A stretch of DNA of 64,000 bases, from positions 90,898,333-90,962,332 of the forward strand of contig NC_083346.1 of the NCBI RefSeq assembly GCF_019175385.1. The letters are read 5' to 3'. Both the position numbers and the translations under genes were made by a program. Of the stretch, positions 21,507 to 33,463 are shown piece by piece. Numbering within the stretch: the first letter of the stretch is position 1; every line of letters starts with the position of its first letter. Source of the stretch: Lycium barbarum (lineage: Eukaryota; Streptophyta; Magnoliopsida; Solanales; Solanaceae). A model generated the notes under the pieces. That model ran no database searches, was not told where the DNA came from, and was given only the letters and a program-made list of their open reading frames with translations.

Positions 21507-23887
21507 TCTAATGACCCTCCCAGTCGTTATGGAAAATCTAGGATCACCCAACCAATAGAACCCCTCCATGGGTAGAACAAGCTAATAGAAACTCAAATGT
21601 GGAAGTCTAAGAACTGAAAATTTGACTTGTTTGTGATTATGATTTGGTTGTGTTGAGTCTGTTGGGGGGTGACGTAGGAAATTAGACCTCCGTTGGGAAT
21701 TTGGAGGCCACGGGTGAGTCTGTATGGTGTTTTACATTTATGTGCATGTTTTGCTAATGTTTGTGAGGCCTCGGAATGAAGTGTTGTGTGTTAGAGTGAA
21801 AAACTGTGAAATTAGCGAGCTTACTGGCTCAGTGGTACCGCTGCGGCAGGGAATGTACCACTGCGGCTAGACCGCTGTAGCGGCGGGTTTCTCGCGGCCA
21901 CGGTCAACTGGGAGATAAGGTGTCTGCTATGACAGGCACTGGACCGCTGTAGCGGGACCACGGTAGCGGGACCAGGCTCGACACAGCGGAGGGACGGTTT
22001 TGGCGTGATCCGCTACGCCGGGCATTTTCCCGTTATAGCGGGAATGCTGCAGCGACGGTTGGACCGCCACAGCGGTCGACGGGGACAGAATCTCGGTTTC
22101 TAAACACTTAGTTCCGAATTCTTTATTCATAAAACTCCAACACAATTCCCACCAAACACCTAGGGCGAAATTCTAAGCTAGGGTAAGAATATACTGGAGA
22201 GGTAAGTCTCAACCATTCCTTCCATCATTATGCTTTAATCTCAATGATTATCATCCCTTTTATGGGCCTACAATGATGAATTGGGAATAGTAACACTAGA
22301 ACTTAATAGACCTTCAATAGTTGGTGGGTTATGATTGTTTATTGGGTGTTCATCATCTAATGGCTTAGGTTATTACTTTCTAATCAAGAATTGAACCACT
22401 AGAGACATGAACTAAGTGAATTGAGACTTAGAGTTTCATAAAGATGATATCTTGACGATATAAACTGCTTATAAGAGATAGTTTGATTAAATAGCCTTGT
22501 AAATCGATAGTTCGTGGTTGTAAGGCCAATGTTAGATTGATTTACACCTAGAAATCATTCAGCCATTAGAATGGGGTAAGAGGGAAGGGTGTTCATTGAA
22601 TTGATTTTGTGACTAAAGTGATTGTGACTTATTTAGCATCTTAATTGCTAGACTTTGAGCGTTCCGAGGCATTACAGAAGGAAAAGGCTATAGCGGAGTA
22701 ATTTGCATTGCTCCAGCTTTGCAGTTGAGGTAGGTTATGGTCTACTTGAGTTAGACTTTGATTAGTTGATTGTATGTGTTGTGAAATTGATAGGAGAAAG
22801 CATGTCTAGTCTTCAACCATAATGTGTGTGGTTGAAATTTCTATATGTTATTGATTGAGTGATTATGTGGGCTTAGTGCCACTATTCAATATGTTGGGAC
22901 CTACAGGTAGATGATGTTGTGGTGAGAAGTTAATTTGATCTTCTTGGTGAAATTGAGGTACAAAATGATAAATCGATTATTGAAAGCGATGTGACAATAA
23001 ATATTTATATATATGAAAAGGCTCATTTGACCGGGGGTAAGGATGAGACCTAGATGTGAACAAGCACATTTGACTGGGGGTGAGGATGTGGCCTAGTTGT
23101 TAGATCGAGTCTGAGGAGTGAATCTGGAATGAGTGGTACATGGACACCATGGGTCCCTTGCAGATCATGACTTTTGGGCAATGACACCAATTAGCATGTG
23201 AGCACACGAGTGGTCAGTGACTGAGAATTGCGAATGTTGTTGGTAGACTTATTTTCGTTGTTTGCTTCTATTGACTTAATTTTGATATCGCTGGGTGACT
23301 TGATTGTTAATATCATTGGTTGACTTGTTGTGGGCTATTTTATTATGTGTTGTTGACTGGTCTGTCTATTTTATTGATTTTATGATTCATGCATGATACT
23401 AATCTTAGTCGGCCTATGATATCTACCGGTACATAGTTTTTGTATTGATACTACCTTAATGCATTCTTTTGAGTGCAGATTGTGATCCAGAGACTGTTGC
23501 CCGACCTCATATTTAGCGTTGAGGCCACACGCTAACATATTGAGGGTGAGCTTTTATCCATGCTAGGCGGCCCGAAGATCTTATTTTTCTAATGTCTATT
23601 TTCATTCCAGACATTGATGGTTATTTATTTCAGACAATATACATTCCTTAGACATGTTTTGGATTAGAGTCCTTATACGGTGACTTTTGAATTTTGGGGT
23701 TGTAATAGTTAGGACTTCCGCATTTACGTTATTATTTTATGGCATGACTATTTATTGGTTTATCTTGTGTTTAACTGTTATGAATTGGTTAAATAAAAAT
23801 GGACTTGAATGAGTATATGGTTAGACGTATTGGTTCACCCACTAGGAGTTAGTGTGGGTGCCAGTCATGGTGAGTTGGGTCTTGACA
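21507..23887 (+). repeat. 5' LTR of the Tekay-like element
   Basis: This is the region homologous to the 3' LTR from 29081. The first bases read TCTAATGACCC where the 3' LTR has TGTAACGACCC, so the terminal TG has mutated. The end is GGGTCTTGACA at 23887, directly before the primer binding site. It contains the GC-palindrome cluster (21836-22077), GAGAGGTAAGTCTC at about 22198, GAGGTAGGTTATGG at about 22729, and GTCGGCCTATGATAT at about 23408. Length 2381 bp. Confidence 0.88.
21836..22077. repeat. CCGCTGTAGCGG-type palindrome cluster, 5' LTR
   Basis: It includes ACCGCTGTAGCGG (twice) and ACCGCCACAGCGGT (22063-22076), with many half-decayed versions. It is the counterpart of 29407-29610 in the 3' LTR and of 3782-3936 in another family. 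Confidence 0.75.
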
Positions 23888-23891
23888 GAGT

Positions 23892-23909
23892 TGGTATCAG
23901 AGCTTTAGG
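23892..23909 (+). other. Primer binding site, initiator Met tRNA type
   Basis: TGGTATCAGAGCTTTAGG begins five bases after the LTR end. TGGTATCAGAGC matches the complement of the 3' end of plant initiator methionine tRNA, the usual primer for this group. Confidence 0.85.
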
Positions 23910-24103
23910 TTCATCGATCTAGTCGTACAAGGACATGTCTAGTGGAGTCTTGCTGATCGGTACGGAGATGTCGGTACTTATCTTCGAGAGGCTACCAGGT
24001 ACTAGGAAAATTTTCTTTTCTTTCTTTCTTTCGTACTACTTGATTCCAATTTGGTATCTGGATGATTCAAATTGGTATCTGACTATCCTTCATTCTTTCG
24101 CAG

Positions 24104-25620
24104 ATGGCGAGAACACGCGCGACAGCAGCCAGAGGTAGAGGTAGAAGTAAAGGAGCAGGTAGAGGAGCAGCACCGGCTGGGGGCGGAGTCCCAGCTGTTG
24201 ATCCCGTGCCTCCAGTGGCTCCTAATGAGGCCGCGGAAGATGCAGCCGCACCAGCTTAGCCCGCTGCAGTGCCAGCTCCGCCAGGGGATACAGTTGCTCC
24301 AGGTGTACCGGATGCGATGGCTCAGGTGCTAACCTGGTTACATGGGTTGGCTCAGACCGAGACGATACCAGTCGTACCAGCAGGCAGGAGTGCAAGGATA
24401 GCAGCCCCAGGTTCGGACAGAGTTCAGGCTCCGGGAGTTCAGCATGCCGCAGTAGTGGCACCTCTCTTGGATGAAGTTCCGAGTTTCAAGGCTTTTTCGA
24501 GGCTAGTTGCAGGGCCGGTGAGGAGCATGATTTATTTTGGAGGTTTACTAAAATGAAGCCTGCGGTTCTCTATGGCACTGAGTTAGAGGATGCGTATGAG
24601 TTTATCATAGATTGTCATGCGAGGCTCTATAAGATGGGGGCGGTGGACAAGTATGGTGTTGAGTTCGTGACCTTTCAGTTCTTGGGTGATGCTAAGTTGT
24701 GGTGGGGGGGGGGGGGGGGGGGGCATATGTGGAGTGCAGGCCAGCTGGGTCACCTTCGTTGACTTGGGTTCAGTTCTATTCAGTGTTTCTAGACAAGTAT
24801 GTTCTGCGTACTCTGAGGGGTAGAAGGAAGGATGAGCTTGCTAATATTGATCAAGGGAACTCATCTGTTGCTGTTTATAAGTCCTGTTTCCATTTCTTGC
24901 CTCGATATGCTCTTCAGTTACTACCTACTGAGGAAGAGAGGATCAGGCGTTTCATGAAGGGATTGAACACTGGACTTCAGCTATCAGCCCTTCAACTTGT
25001 AGCCACTGGGCTTCATTCCAGGACGTAGTGGAGCATGTTCGTGTTGTTGCGGGGATTAGACAGGAGAGTTATGCAAAGCAGGTAGAGAAGAAAGGCCGAA
25101 CGGGTGGGAATTTCGGTAACTCCTTCTCAAGGGGTTAGAGTTCACAGGTGTATTCAGGGCGTCCGGTTCAGTTCACTATGCAGGTGTCTGTTGGGGGCCC
25201 ATCAGGGGCTAATTATCATTCTTCGGGTCAGCAAGGGAATTATACTACTTCATCAGCTTCTGTTCAGCGACCTTCGTTGGACCGTTCTTGTTATGAGTAT
25301 GGTGAGTCGAGGGATATTAGGAGGTTTTTCCCCAGACTCATACAGGGTGGTCAGGGGACTCAGTATCAGGCTCCTTGAGCTCCATTTGCACCTGATAGAG
25401 GAGGTAAGGACAGTGCACCACACTGTGGGGAGGGGTGACGCTCAGCCTAACCGAGGCGGTCCTCGGGCAGGCAGAGATGGACAGCACCCCGACAGGGGCG
25501 GGGCTCAGACTGGACAGGGTAATCATAATGGATCACAGGCTACAGGAGGGCGCGGTCACTTGTACGCTTTCCCAGGTAGACCCGAGGCTGAGGCCTCCGA
25601 TGCTACATCACAGGTACTAT
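24104..25620 (+). pseudogene. Gag of the Tekay-like element, broken
   Basis: It starts M-A-R-T-R-A-T-A-A-R-G-R-G-R at 24104, the usual start of this lineage's gag, followed by a Pro/Ala-rich N-terminal part. There is an in-frame stop at about 24257 and a frame change at about 24550. The gag core then shows E-D-A-Y-E-F-I and L-G-D-A-K-L-W-W. A run of 20 G at 24704-24723 breaks the frame just after L-W-W, and downstream comes W-V-Q-F-Y-S-V-F-L-D-K-Y. The CCHC knuckle near 25285 has lost three of its four ligands: C-Y-E-Y-G-E-S-R-D-I-R-R-F-F. No working gag can come from this copy. Confidence 0.88.
24704..24723 (+). repeat. Run of 20 G in gag
   Basis: An uninterrupted G20 replaces what in this family should be one Arg-Ala step after the L-W-W motif. 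It is either polymerase slippage or a sequencing or assembly artefact. Confidence 0.9.
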
Positions 25621-25636
25621 CTCAGTTTATGATCGG

Positions 25637-27105
25637 ATGGCTTCTGTTTTATTTGATCCGGGTTCTACATTTTCATACATATCTTCATATTTTGTTATGG
25701 GTTTGGATATGATTTGTGATACTCTTGATGCCCCTGTCCATGTATCTACTCTGGTCGGAGACTCTGTGGTGGTAGATAAAGTTTACCCTTCTTGCGCGAT
25801 TACATTTATGGGATATAGTACTTGGTCGGATTTAATGATCCTAAACATGGTAGATTTTGATGTCATCTTGGGCATGAGTTAGTTGTCCCCTTCATTATGC
25901 AATTCTAGATTGTCACTCTAAAATAGTTACCTTAGCTATGCCCGGGGTACCTAGGCTTGAGTGGAAAGGTAACCTTAGTCCCCTCCCTAAGAAAGTCATA
26001 TCCTTCGTTCATGCTAAGAAGCTAGTGGAGAAGGTTTTTTTTAGCTTATTTGGCACATATTAGTGATACCAGCACAGATACTCCATCTATTGATTCAGTT
26101 TCAGTGGTATGCAAGTTTGCGGATCTATTCCCCGCGGACTTGCCAAGTATTCCACCTGATCGTGACATTGACTTTCGAATTGATGTAGACCCAGGGACTC
26201 GTCCTATCTCTATTCCACCCTATAGGATGGCGCCAGCAGAATTAAGGGAATTGAAAGAATAATTGCAAGATCTTTTGGGTAAGGGGTTTATTCGCCCGAG
26301 TGCCTCTTCTTGGGGTGCTTCTGTGTTGTTTGTTAAAAAGAAGGATGGGTCTATGCGCATGTGTATTGATTATCGTCAGCTGAATAAGGTCACTATCCGA
26401 AACAAGTATCCCATCCCTCTTATTGATGATTTGTTTGATCAGCAACTGGGAGCTTCTATGTTCTCTAAAATTGACTTAAGGTAAGGATATCACCAGTTAA
26501 AGATTTGGGCAGAAGATGTTCCTAAGACAACTTTTAGGACTAGATATGGGCACTATGAGTTCTTAGTTATGTCTTTTGGGCTTTACTAATGCCCCAGCTG
26601 TGTTCATGGATTTGATGAACAGCGTGTTTAAGCCTTATTTAGAATCTTTGTGATATTATTCATTGATGATATCCTGGTGTATTCTAAAAATAAGGAGGAG
26701 TATGAGAAACACTTGAGGATTTCTATTGGGGCATTGCGGGAGAAGAGGTTGTATACTAAGTTCTCCAAGTCTGAATTTTGGTTGTCTTCTGTGTCCTTCT
26801 TGGGGAATATAATTTTGAATGAGGGATTATGGTAGATCTGCAGAAAATTCATCCAGTCAAGGAATGGGCTAGGCCCACATCAGTGACCGAAATTCGTAGT
26901 TTCGTGGGTCTGGCTAGCTATTATCGTCGGTTTGTGAAAGAGTTTGCCTCTATTGCTTCTGATTTGACCAGTTTGACTCAGAAAGAGGTACTGTTTCAGT
27001 GGTCCGACGAGTGTGAGGAGAGCTTTCAAAAGCTCAAGACATTGTTGACGACAGCTCCTATTCTAGTGTTGCCCCGTGGAGGGAAAGAATTTTGTTGTTT
27101 GTTGT
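25637..27105 (+). pseudogene. Protease and reverse transcriptase of the Tekay-like element, broken
   Basis: Protease: L-F-D-P-G-S-T-F-S-Y-I at about 25650 (the D-S/P-G catalytic block) through V-I-L-G-M at about 25875. Reverse transcriptase: P-P-Y-R-M-A-P-A-E-L, then [16 protein letters not shown], then K-I-D-L-R, a stop at 26482-26484, G-Y-H-Q-L, a one-base insertion near 26584, T-N-A-P-A, and the catalytic F-I-D-D at about 26660, which is intact. A-S-Y-Y-R-R-F-V follows at about 26915. At least three stops or frameshifts prevent translation. Confidence 0.9.
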
Positions 27106-27710
27106 GATGCTTCACCCTCTAGTTTGGGTGTTGTTTTGATGCAGGAAAAGAAGGGGATTACCTACGCTTCTAGACAGTTGAAAATGCATGAGAAGAACTA
27201 TCGTACTCATGACTTAGAATTGGCAGCAGTGGTGTTTGCGCTGAAGATCTAGAGGCTCTACTTGTATGGTGTCCATTGTGAGGTGTACACTGACCATCGC
27301 AGCTTGCAACACGTGTTCACCCAGAGGGATCTGAACTCTAGGCACCGGAGATGCATGGAACTGCTGAAGGATTACGACATCACCATTTTGTATCACCCTG
27401 GTAAGGCAAATATGGTGGCTGACGCGTTGAGCAGAAAGTCAGCTAGTATGGGAAGTCTGGCTTGTTTGATCTCTTCGGAGCGTCCGTTAGCTAGAGAGGT
27501 TCATACTTTGGCTAACAGTTTTATGAGGCTGGATATTTTTAACACGGGCAGGGTATTGGCTTGTGTTGAGGTTTGGTCATCATTTCTGGAGTATATTAAG
27601 TCTAGGCAGTTTGAGGATGCTAAGTTGTGTAAAATCCATGACAAGGTGTTGTGTGGCGAGGCCAAGAAGGTCGTGATCGACAAAGAGGGGGTGTTACGAA
27701 TTAAGGGATG
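27106..27710 (+). pseudogene. RNase H of the Tekay-like element
   Basis: [11 protein letters not shown] (27108), [19 protein letters not shown] (27190), Y-T-D-H-R-S-L-Q (27284) and A-D-A-L-S-R-K (27420) mark RNase H. The four catalytic positions (Asp, Glu, Asp, Asp) appear present. One stop (TAG) at about 27251 and a frame change near 27100 separate it from the reverse transcriptase. The frame then runs open to TGA at 27709-27711, into the integrase zinc-binding region. Confidence 0.9.
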
Positions 27711-29085
27711 AGTTTACGTGCCACGTGTGGGTGATTTGATCAAGACTATTCTGGCAGAAGCTCACATTTTGAGGTATTCTATTCATCCTGGCACTACTAA
27801 GATGTATCGAGATCTGTGACAACATTACTAGTGGGCTAGGATGAAGCGCGACATAGTGGAATTTGTAGCTCAGTGTTTAAATTTCCAACAGGTGAAGTAT
27901 GAACATCAGAAAACTGGGTGTACACTTCAGAGGATGCCCATTCCTGAGTGAAAGTGGGAAAGAATAGACATGGATTTCGTGGTTGGTCTTCCGAAGACGT
28001 TGGGGAAGTTTGATTCGATTTGGGTTATTGTCGACAGGTGGACTAAGCCTGCCCACTTTATTCCGGTGCGGATAACTTATTATGGGGAGAAATTATCCAA
28101 GATCTACATTCGTGATGTGGTTAGACTACATGGGGTTCCTATCTCCATCGTGTCCGACAGGGGCACAACGTTAACATCTCGATTTTGGGAGCATCTGCAT
28201 GAGGAACTGGGTACTAGGTTGGACCTTAGTACAGCTTTCCACTCTCAGACTGATGGGCAGTTCGAATGGACTATTCAGGTTCTTGAGGATATGTTTCGAG
28301 CTTTTGTGATAGACTTTGGTGGTTATTGGGATCAGTTCTTAACATTGGCTGCGTTCGCATATAAAAATAGCTACCACTCGAGCATCGACATGGCTCCATT
28401 TGAGGCGTTGTATGAGAGCAGATGTAGGTCTCATATTGGTTGGTTTGATACGTTTGAGGTAAAACCTTGGAGTACGGACCTTCTGAGGGATTCATTAGAG
28501 AAGGTAAAGGTGATTCAAGCTAAGCTTCTAGCAGCACAGAGTAGGCAAAAAGAGTATGCGGACCGTAAGGTCCGAGATCTTGAGTTTGGGGAGGGAGAAC
28601 AAGTATTGTTGAAAGTATCACCCATGAAGGGTGGAATGTGGTTTGGGAAGAAGGGAAAGCTTATCCTGAGATTCATTGGGCCATTTGAGATTCTTAAGCA
28701 TATGGGGGAGGTATCTTATGAGTTGGCTTTACCTCCGGGCTTCTCAAGCGTTCATCCGGTATTTCACGTTTCGATGTTGAAGAGGTATCACGGCGATGGT
28801 TCGTACATAATCTGTTGGGATTCGATTTTGCTAGATGAGAACTTGACATATGAGGAATAGCCTATTGCTATCTTAGATAGAGACGTCCGCAAGTTGAGGT
28901 CGAAGGAAATAGCCTCCGTAAAAGTTCACTGGAAGAATCGCCCAATTAAGGAAGCTACTTGGGAAATAGAATCGGATATGCGTAGCAAGTATCCTCAGCT
29001 TTTCTCCGAGACAGGTAACTTTTCCAAGATTCCTCATCCATTTCCGTTCGGGGACGAACGGTGTTTTAATTGGTATCTAATGTAA
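27711..29085 (+). pseudogene. Integrase with chromodomain-like C-terminus
   Basis: The N-terminal zinc-binding segment (27711-27960) has three stops. The core is open from 27970 to 28860: the catalytic triad is visible as D in M-D-F-V, D in V-S-D-R-G and E in Q-F-E-W-T-I-Q, where the usual Arg after E is Trp. R-F-I-G-P-F-E-I-L at about 28670 is the GPY/F module, and H-P-V-F-H-V-S-M-L-K the following block. After a TAG at 28858 a chromodomain-like tail continues (V-R-K-L-R-S-K-E, W-E-I-E-S-D-M-R-S-K-Y-P). In this lineage the tail steers insertion to heterochromatin. Confidence 0.9.
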
Positions 29086-30099
29086 CGACCCTCCCAATCA
29101 TTATGGAAAATCTAGGATCACCCAACCAATAGAACCCCTCCATGGGTAGAACGAGCTAATAGAAACTTAAATGTAGAAGTCTAAGAACTGAAAACTTGAC
29201 TTATTTGTGATTATGGTTTGGTTGTGTTGAGTCCATTGGGGGTGATGTGGGAAATTAGACCTCCGTTGGGAATTCCAAGGCCACGGGTGAGTCGGTATGG
29301 TGTTTTACATTTATGTGCATGTTTTATTGATGTTTGTGAGGCCTCGGAATGAAGTGTTGTGTGGTACAGTGAAAAACTGTGAAATTTGCGAGCTTACAGG
29401 CTCAGTGGTACTGCTGCGGCGTGATTGTTGTATCGGTAGTTTTTTCGCCGCCGCGGCCAATTGGAAAATGGGGTGTCCGCTATGGCGAGCACTGGACCGC
29501 TGTAGCGGGACCGCCGCAGTGGGACCAGGATCGCCATATCCGAGGGATGGTTTTGGCTTGATCCGCTATGGCGGGCACTTGCCCGCTATAGCAGGACCGC
29601 CGCAGCGATCGATGGGGACAGAATCTCGATTTTTAAACACTTAGTTCCGAATTCTTTATTCATAAAACTGCAAAATAGTTCCCACCAAGTACCTAGGGCG
29701 AAATTCTAAGCTAGGTCAAAAATATCCTTGAGAGGTAAGTCTCAACCATTCCTTCCATCATTACGCTTTCATCTATATGGTTATCATCCCCTTTATGGGC
29801 CTATAATGATGAATTGGGAATAGTAACCCTAGAACTTAATAGACTTTCAATAGTTGGTGGGTTATGATAGTTTATTGCGTGTTCATCATCTAATGGCTTG
29901 GGTTATCACTTTCTAATCAAGAATTGAACCACTAGAAACATGAACTAAGCGAATTGAGACTTAAGGTTTCATAAAGATGATAACTTGACCATATAAACTG
30001 CTTATAAGAGATAGTTTGATTAAATAGCCTTGCAAATTGATAGTTCGTGGTTGTAAGGCCAATGTTAGATTGATTTACACCTAGAAATCATTCACCCAT
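29081..30099 (+). repeat. 3' LTR of the Tekay-like element, truncated
   Basis: It starts TGTAACGACCCTCCCAATC and matches the first 1020 bp of the 5' LTR closely by eye. It ends abruptly at TTCACCCAT, where TGTTATACCCC begins. No clear polypurine tract precedes it (TTTTAATTGGTATCTAA), unlike the minus-strand gypsy LTR at 16441. It contains a GC-palindrome cluster at 29407-29610 and a GAGAGGTAAGTCTC block at about 29731. Confidence 0.88.
29407..29610. repeat. CCGCTGTAGCGG-type palindrome cluster, 3' LTR
   Basis: It corresponds to 21836-22077 in the 5' LTR, but with many C-to-T and G-to-A type differences, as expected for methylated CG and CNG sites decaying independently in the two LTRs. Confidence 0.7.
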
Positions 30100-30876
30100 T
30101 GTTATACCCCATTTTAACCGGGTCAAAGCGGAGTACAACATATTGGAGATTCCTATTTCGCTTTGTTTTAAGGAGTCGCCACCTAATTGATTTTAAGGTG
30201 AATTAGGGCACCTAATTATTAACTAAGGTAAAGCTAAACTAAACCTCCGTTAATAGCCTGCTTAATCAGTGTGATTCTAGGTAAGGGTTCTATATTATCC
30301 TAAAGGGAAGGGGTTAGGCATCCTTTAGAATCCGTTAACTACGGTTATCCGGCCAATCTTAGGTTAATTAATTGAGGTTTAAAATTTAAGAAAATAGCTT
30401 TTGAGGAAAAAAAAAAGATAACTTATAGCTAACAAAGATCCGATTCATATGAAAGAAAATTATAACAAGTATAATATTCTAAAAAAGGAATGCAAGTTAT
30501 AAAAATGCCTGAGACCCAAATTTTGGAATACTTGACTATTCTTGTACTATTAAATGGGAAAATCATCTAAACCCTTTGCTGCGATTCTAATGCATAATGT
30601 GAGCCTGCTCATTCCAATCAGAAACCTCAAACTAATAGCCTATGAAATTTAATAGTAATATGTAATATGATCTTTGTGAGAAGACAATGTTAGTAAAAGT
30701 ATTGTCTTAACTCACCTTGATTCTTCCTTCAGCACAACCGTTTCCTCCAACCCAACGAATTCAGCTTCACAATTCAATCTCTACACAATTATATCAGAAA
30801 TCAATTCTACTAGTTTCATAATTTTCGACTTTAGAAACCCTAAGTATTGGTTCTTTTTAACTTCTAGTTTTCATTG

Positions 30877-31327
30877 TGTTGGATATTGGGTCGTGGGTCG
30901 CCCATGTGAACTGACCCGACCCGTTTGTAGAAGATAAAGATGAGAAAGTTACCAGGGAACTTATTTAACTTCTTAAAAATCCAGGGAAGATATTTAACTT
31001 CTTAATACTACTGCTATTAAAATAGAGAAAAAGAGTGTGAGATGTGAGATATTAAAAAAGGCAGTTCACGTAACTTCTCTGGAGAATAACTTCTCCATGA
31101 CAAACAAACAAAAAAGTTCTTTCTTCTTCAATAGAGATATTGATCTCTAAGATTCTTCCCAACAAACACACACACCAACAACAAAGACATCTAGTTCATG
31201 GATATTAACTTCGTTTCCTAGAGAATCAAAGTTCGACTTGGGGCAATTCTTTTGGTGGCAAGTTCAACGATTTCTGCTGCGCTAAAAGGTACGCAATGTT
31301 GTTCTTGCCTCATAATTTATTCTAACA
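30877..31327 (+). repeat. 5' LTR of the copia element, followed by its primer binding site
   Basis: The LTR is followed after one base by TGGCATCAGAGCCGG (31329-31343). This is the initiator-Met-tRNA site TGGTATCAGAGCC with one T-to-C change. The LTR contains a short internal duplication ending in TATTTAACTTCTTA. Confidence 0.9.
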
Positions 31328-33115
31328 ATGGCATCAGAGCCGGTTAACGTGTGTTTTTTGTTAATATGAACACACAATAATTTAATCAGTGTTTGTTTTT
31401 TTTTTCTTTGATACACCTTTGATTAAAAGATGATTCGACCAAACTGGGTGTTCGTGATTTGTGCGAAGAACTGTCCCGGTGGTGTTTCCTGATTAGGTGA
31501 GTTCTCTTCGTTGATAACTTGAAAGAAAAAAAATTGTTGGGAAACTTTAATTACTTGGCGTTAATTGAATACCAAAGGAAAGAATAATTTGCTACATAGT
31601 ATATTCTTATGTCTGCCACTATATGGATAGTATATGTTTATACTATGAACGTTTTGTGCATAAGTTTTGCTAGAGCCATGTATTATTTACTTTTTACAAA
31701 TAACTATGATTATAGTTAGATATCATGGCTTGGTATCAATTGTGTGACCAGAAGTGAGTCATTGCAAAATACAAAACTTGGGATAAAAAAAAAAGAAAAA
31801 AAAAGTGTTTAAAAAGAAAATCTTGAGAAGGAAAATCATATTTTCTCCCCATGTGCAAAGCTATATAGACCGTGCTAATACATTTCTTACGGCTGCAATT
31901 TGTTTTGCGGTAACGTTGGTCTAAAGCTATGATGGTGCACTGTCTCGAGGATATATTTATTCTCAAAATAACTCTAATTTTTTGGTTGCATATCCATACG
32001 ATATAATATGCGATAATGTGCATACTTCCATGCATTATTTTTTGAATTGAAAGAATTTAGCTGTGTCTTAATCATTCCTTTTACTAATACTATAGTGGTC
32101 CTGAAAGGATCAAAAATTTATTTAAATAAATAAGGATATGATCATTTGCTAATTTCTCTTCTACGAATTATTGTGACATATATTGTCACATTGAATGGTT
32201 GTAACCATTTTAGTTGTTTCCTTGTTCCCATTTTAATGAGGACTGGAGAGGAACGAGCTCGAAGTTCTCCAAGTGGGAGTGACATTGAGAGTCGAGTTAG
32301 GGTACAGCGTAGAAGAGTACGTTGAAGTAGGACCATTACCAGTACTGATTAAGATTCTGAGATCGTCAGGTCTAATGTTTCAACGACGATACAAAGGATC
32401 TTTGGGGATGAGAGAGCTTGTGATAGGGAAGGGAGAAGAAAATATGAGGAATTTATAAAGTTGAAAATGGACTTTTCTGCTACAATACTAGTACATTTTT
32501 GCCTATTTGGGGCGAAATTAGCAAAATTGATAACTCATTATTTATGGGTTGAATACCGAGTCATTTTATCCGGATTCTCTCCTAGAGTACTGGGGCGAAG
32601 ATTGGATAACATTCATCATGAGTATGGTCAAAATTAGTCCCTTTGGGTCTATACTTTGTCTCTTGAGGCCAAATGGGAGGAGAAAAAAGGACAGAAGCTT
32701 AAACTCTGAAATCATTGCTTCTAAAGACATGTCTAAGGCCTCGTATTTATCAACCTTCTCCTATATACAAGCTATCTAAGACCTTGGCTGAATGAGTTGG
32801 AAATAATTTTAATGAATATGTGTTGTTTGTCTCTTCTGTTATATTGTCTACACATTGATATGTATAACAGAGTATGTAAGAGGATGAGACTTAAAGAATC
32901 TGTGTGATTCTAGTCACAAATGTAATTTGATACATTCTAAGAAATGATTTCCATTTTTGATTAATCATTTGGATAGTAGATGGTGATTGGAAATTAAATG
33001 ACCTTTCGATTCTACACTAAATGTGAAGTCACTATGGGAATTGATTTTCTTGAGTATGTATATCACATGCATAACTGATGAGTTTTACTTGCATGGTTGT
33101 CTCTCATAAAAGACT

Positions 33116-33393
33116 ATGACTCAAAAAAGTATAATTGCTGATCTGAATAAGGGTGATAAGTCGAACAGCGAAAATCATGATACATAGAGCTATAAGATAT
33201 GGTTTGTACTGGAAAAGCAAGATGATCTAAAGAGTATAAACTTCCTGATGTATCACCCAAAGGAGGGTAACACTGCCTAACATAGGAAAGATCTTGATAC
33301 TTACATGTGGAATTATTGTAAGTTCAATTGTTAATGATCTCATCGCTAATGTGAAATAAATTCTACTGCTCATGCCACGTAGGCACACATATA

Positions 33394-33463
<70 letters not shown>

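Larger units (their letters stand above)
21507..30099 (+). mobile_element. Ty3/gypsy chromovirus-type retrotransposon (Tekay/Del-like), decayed
   Basis: It has a 5' LTR (21507-23887), primer binding site, gag, protease, reverse transcriptase, RNase H, integrase with a chromodomain-like tail (to about 29070) and a truncated 3' LTR (29081-30099). The gene order (integrase last) and the C-terminal block A-S-V-K-V-H-W-K-N-R, E-A-T-W-E point to the Tekay/Del chromovirus lineage. The 3' LTR stops where a Tat-like LTR begins at 30100. Its last roughly 1360 bp and its flanking duplication are not found on the other side at 42665. The left flank is AATGT (21502-21506) in the LINE. Confidence 0.9.

Noticed and set aside
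25104..25712. A 202-codon plus frame
   Set aside because: It is out of phase with gag and protease of the Tekay-like element; the recognisable peptides are in the other frames.
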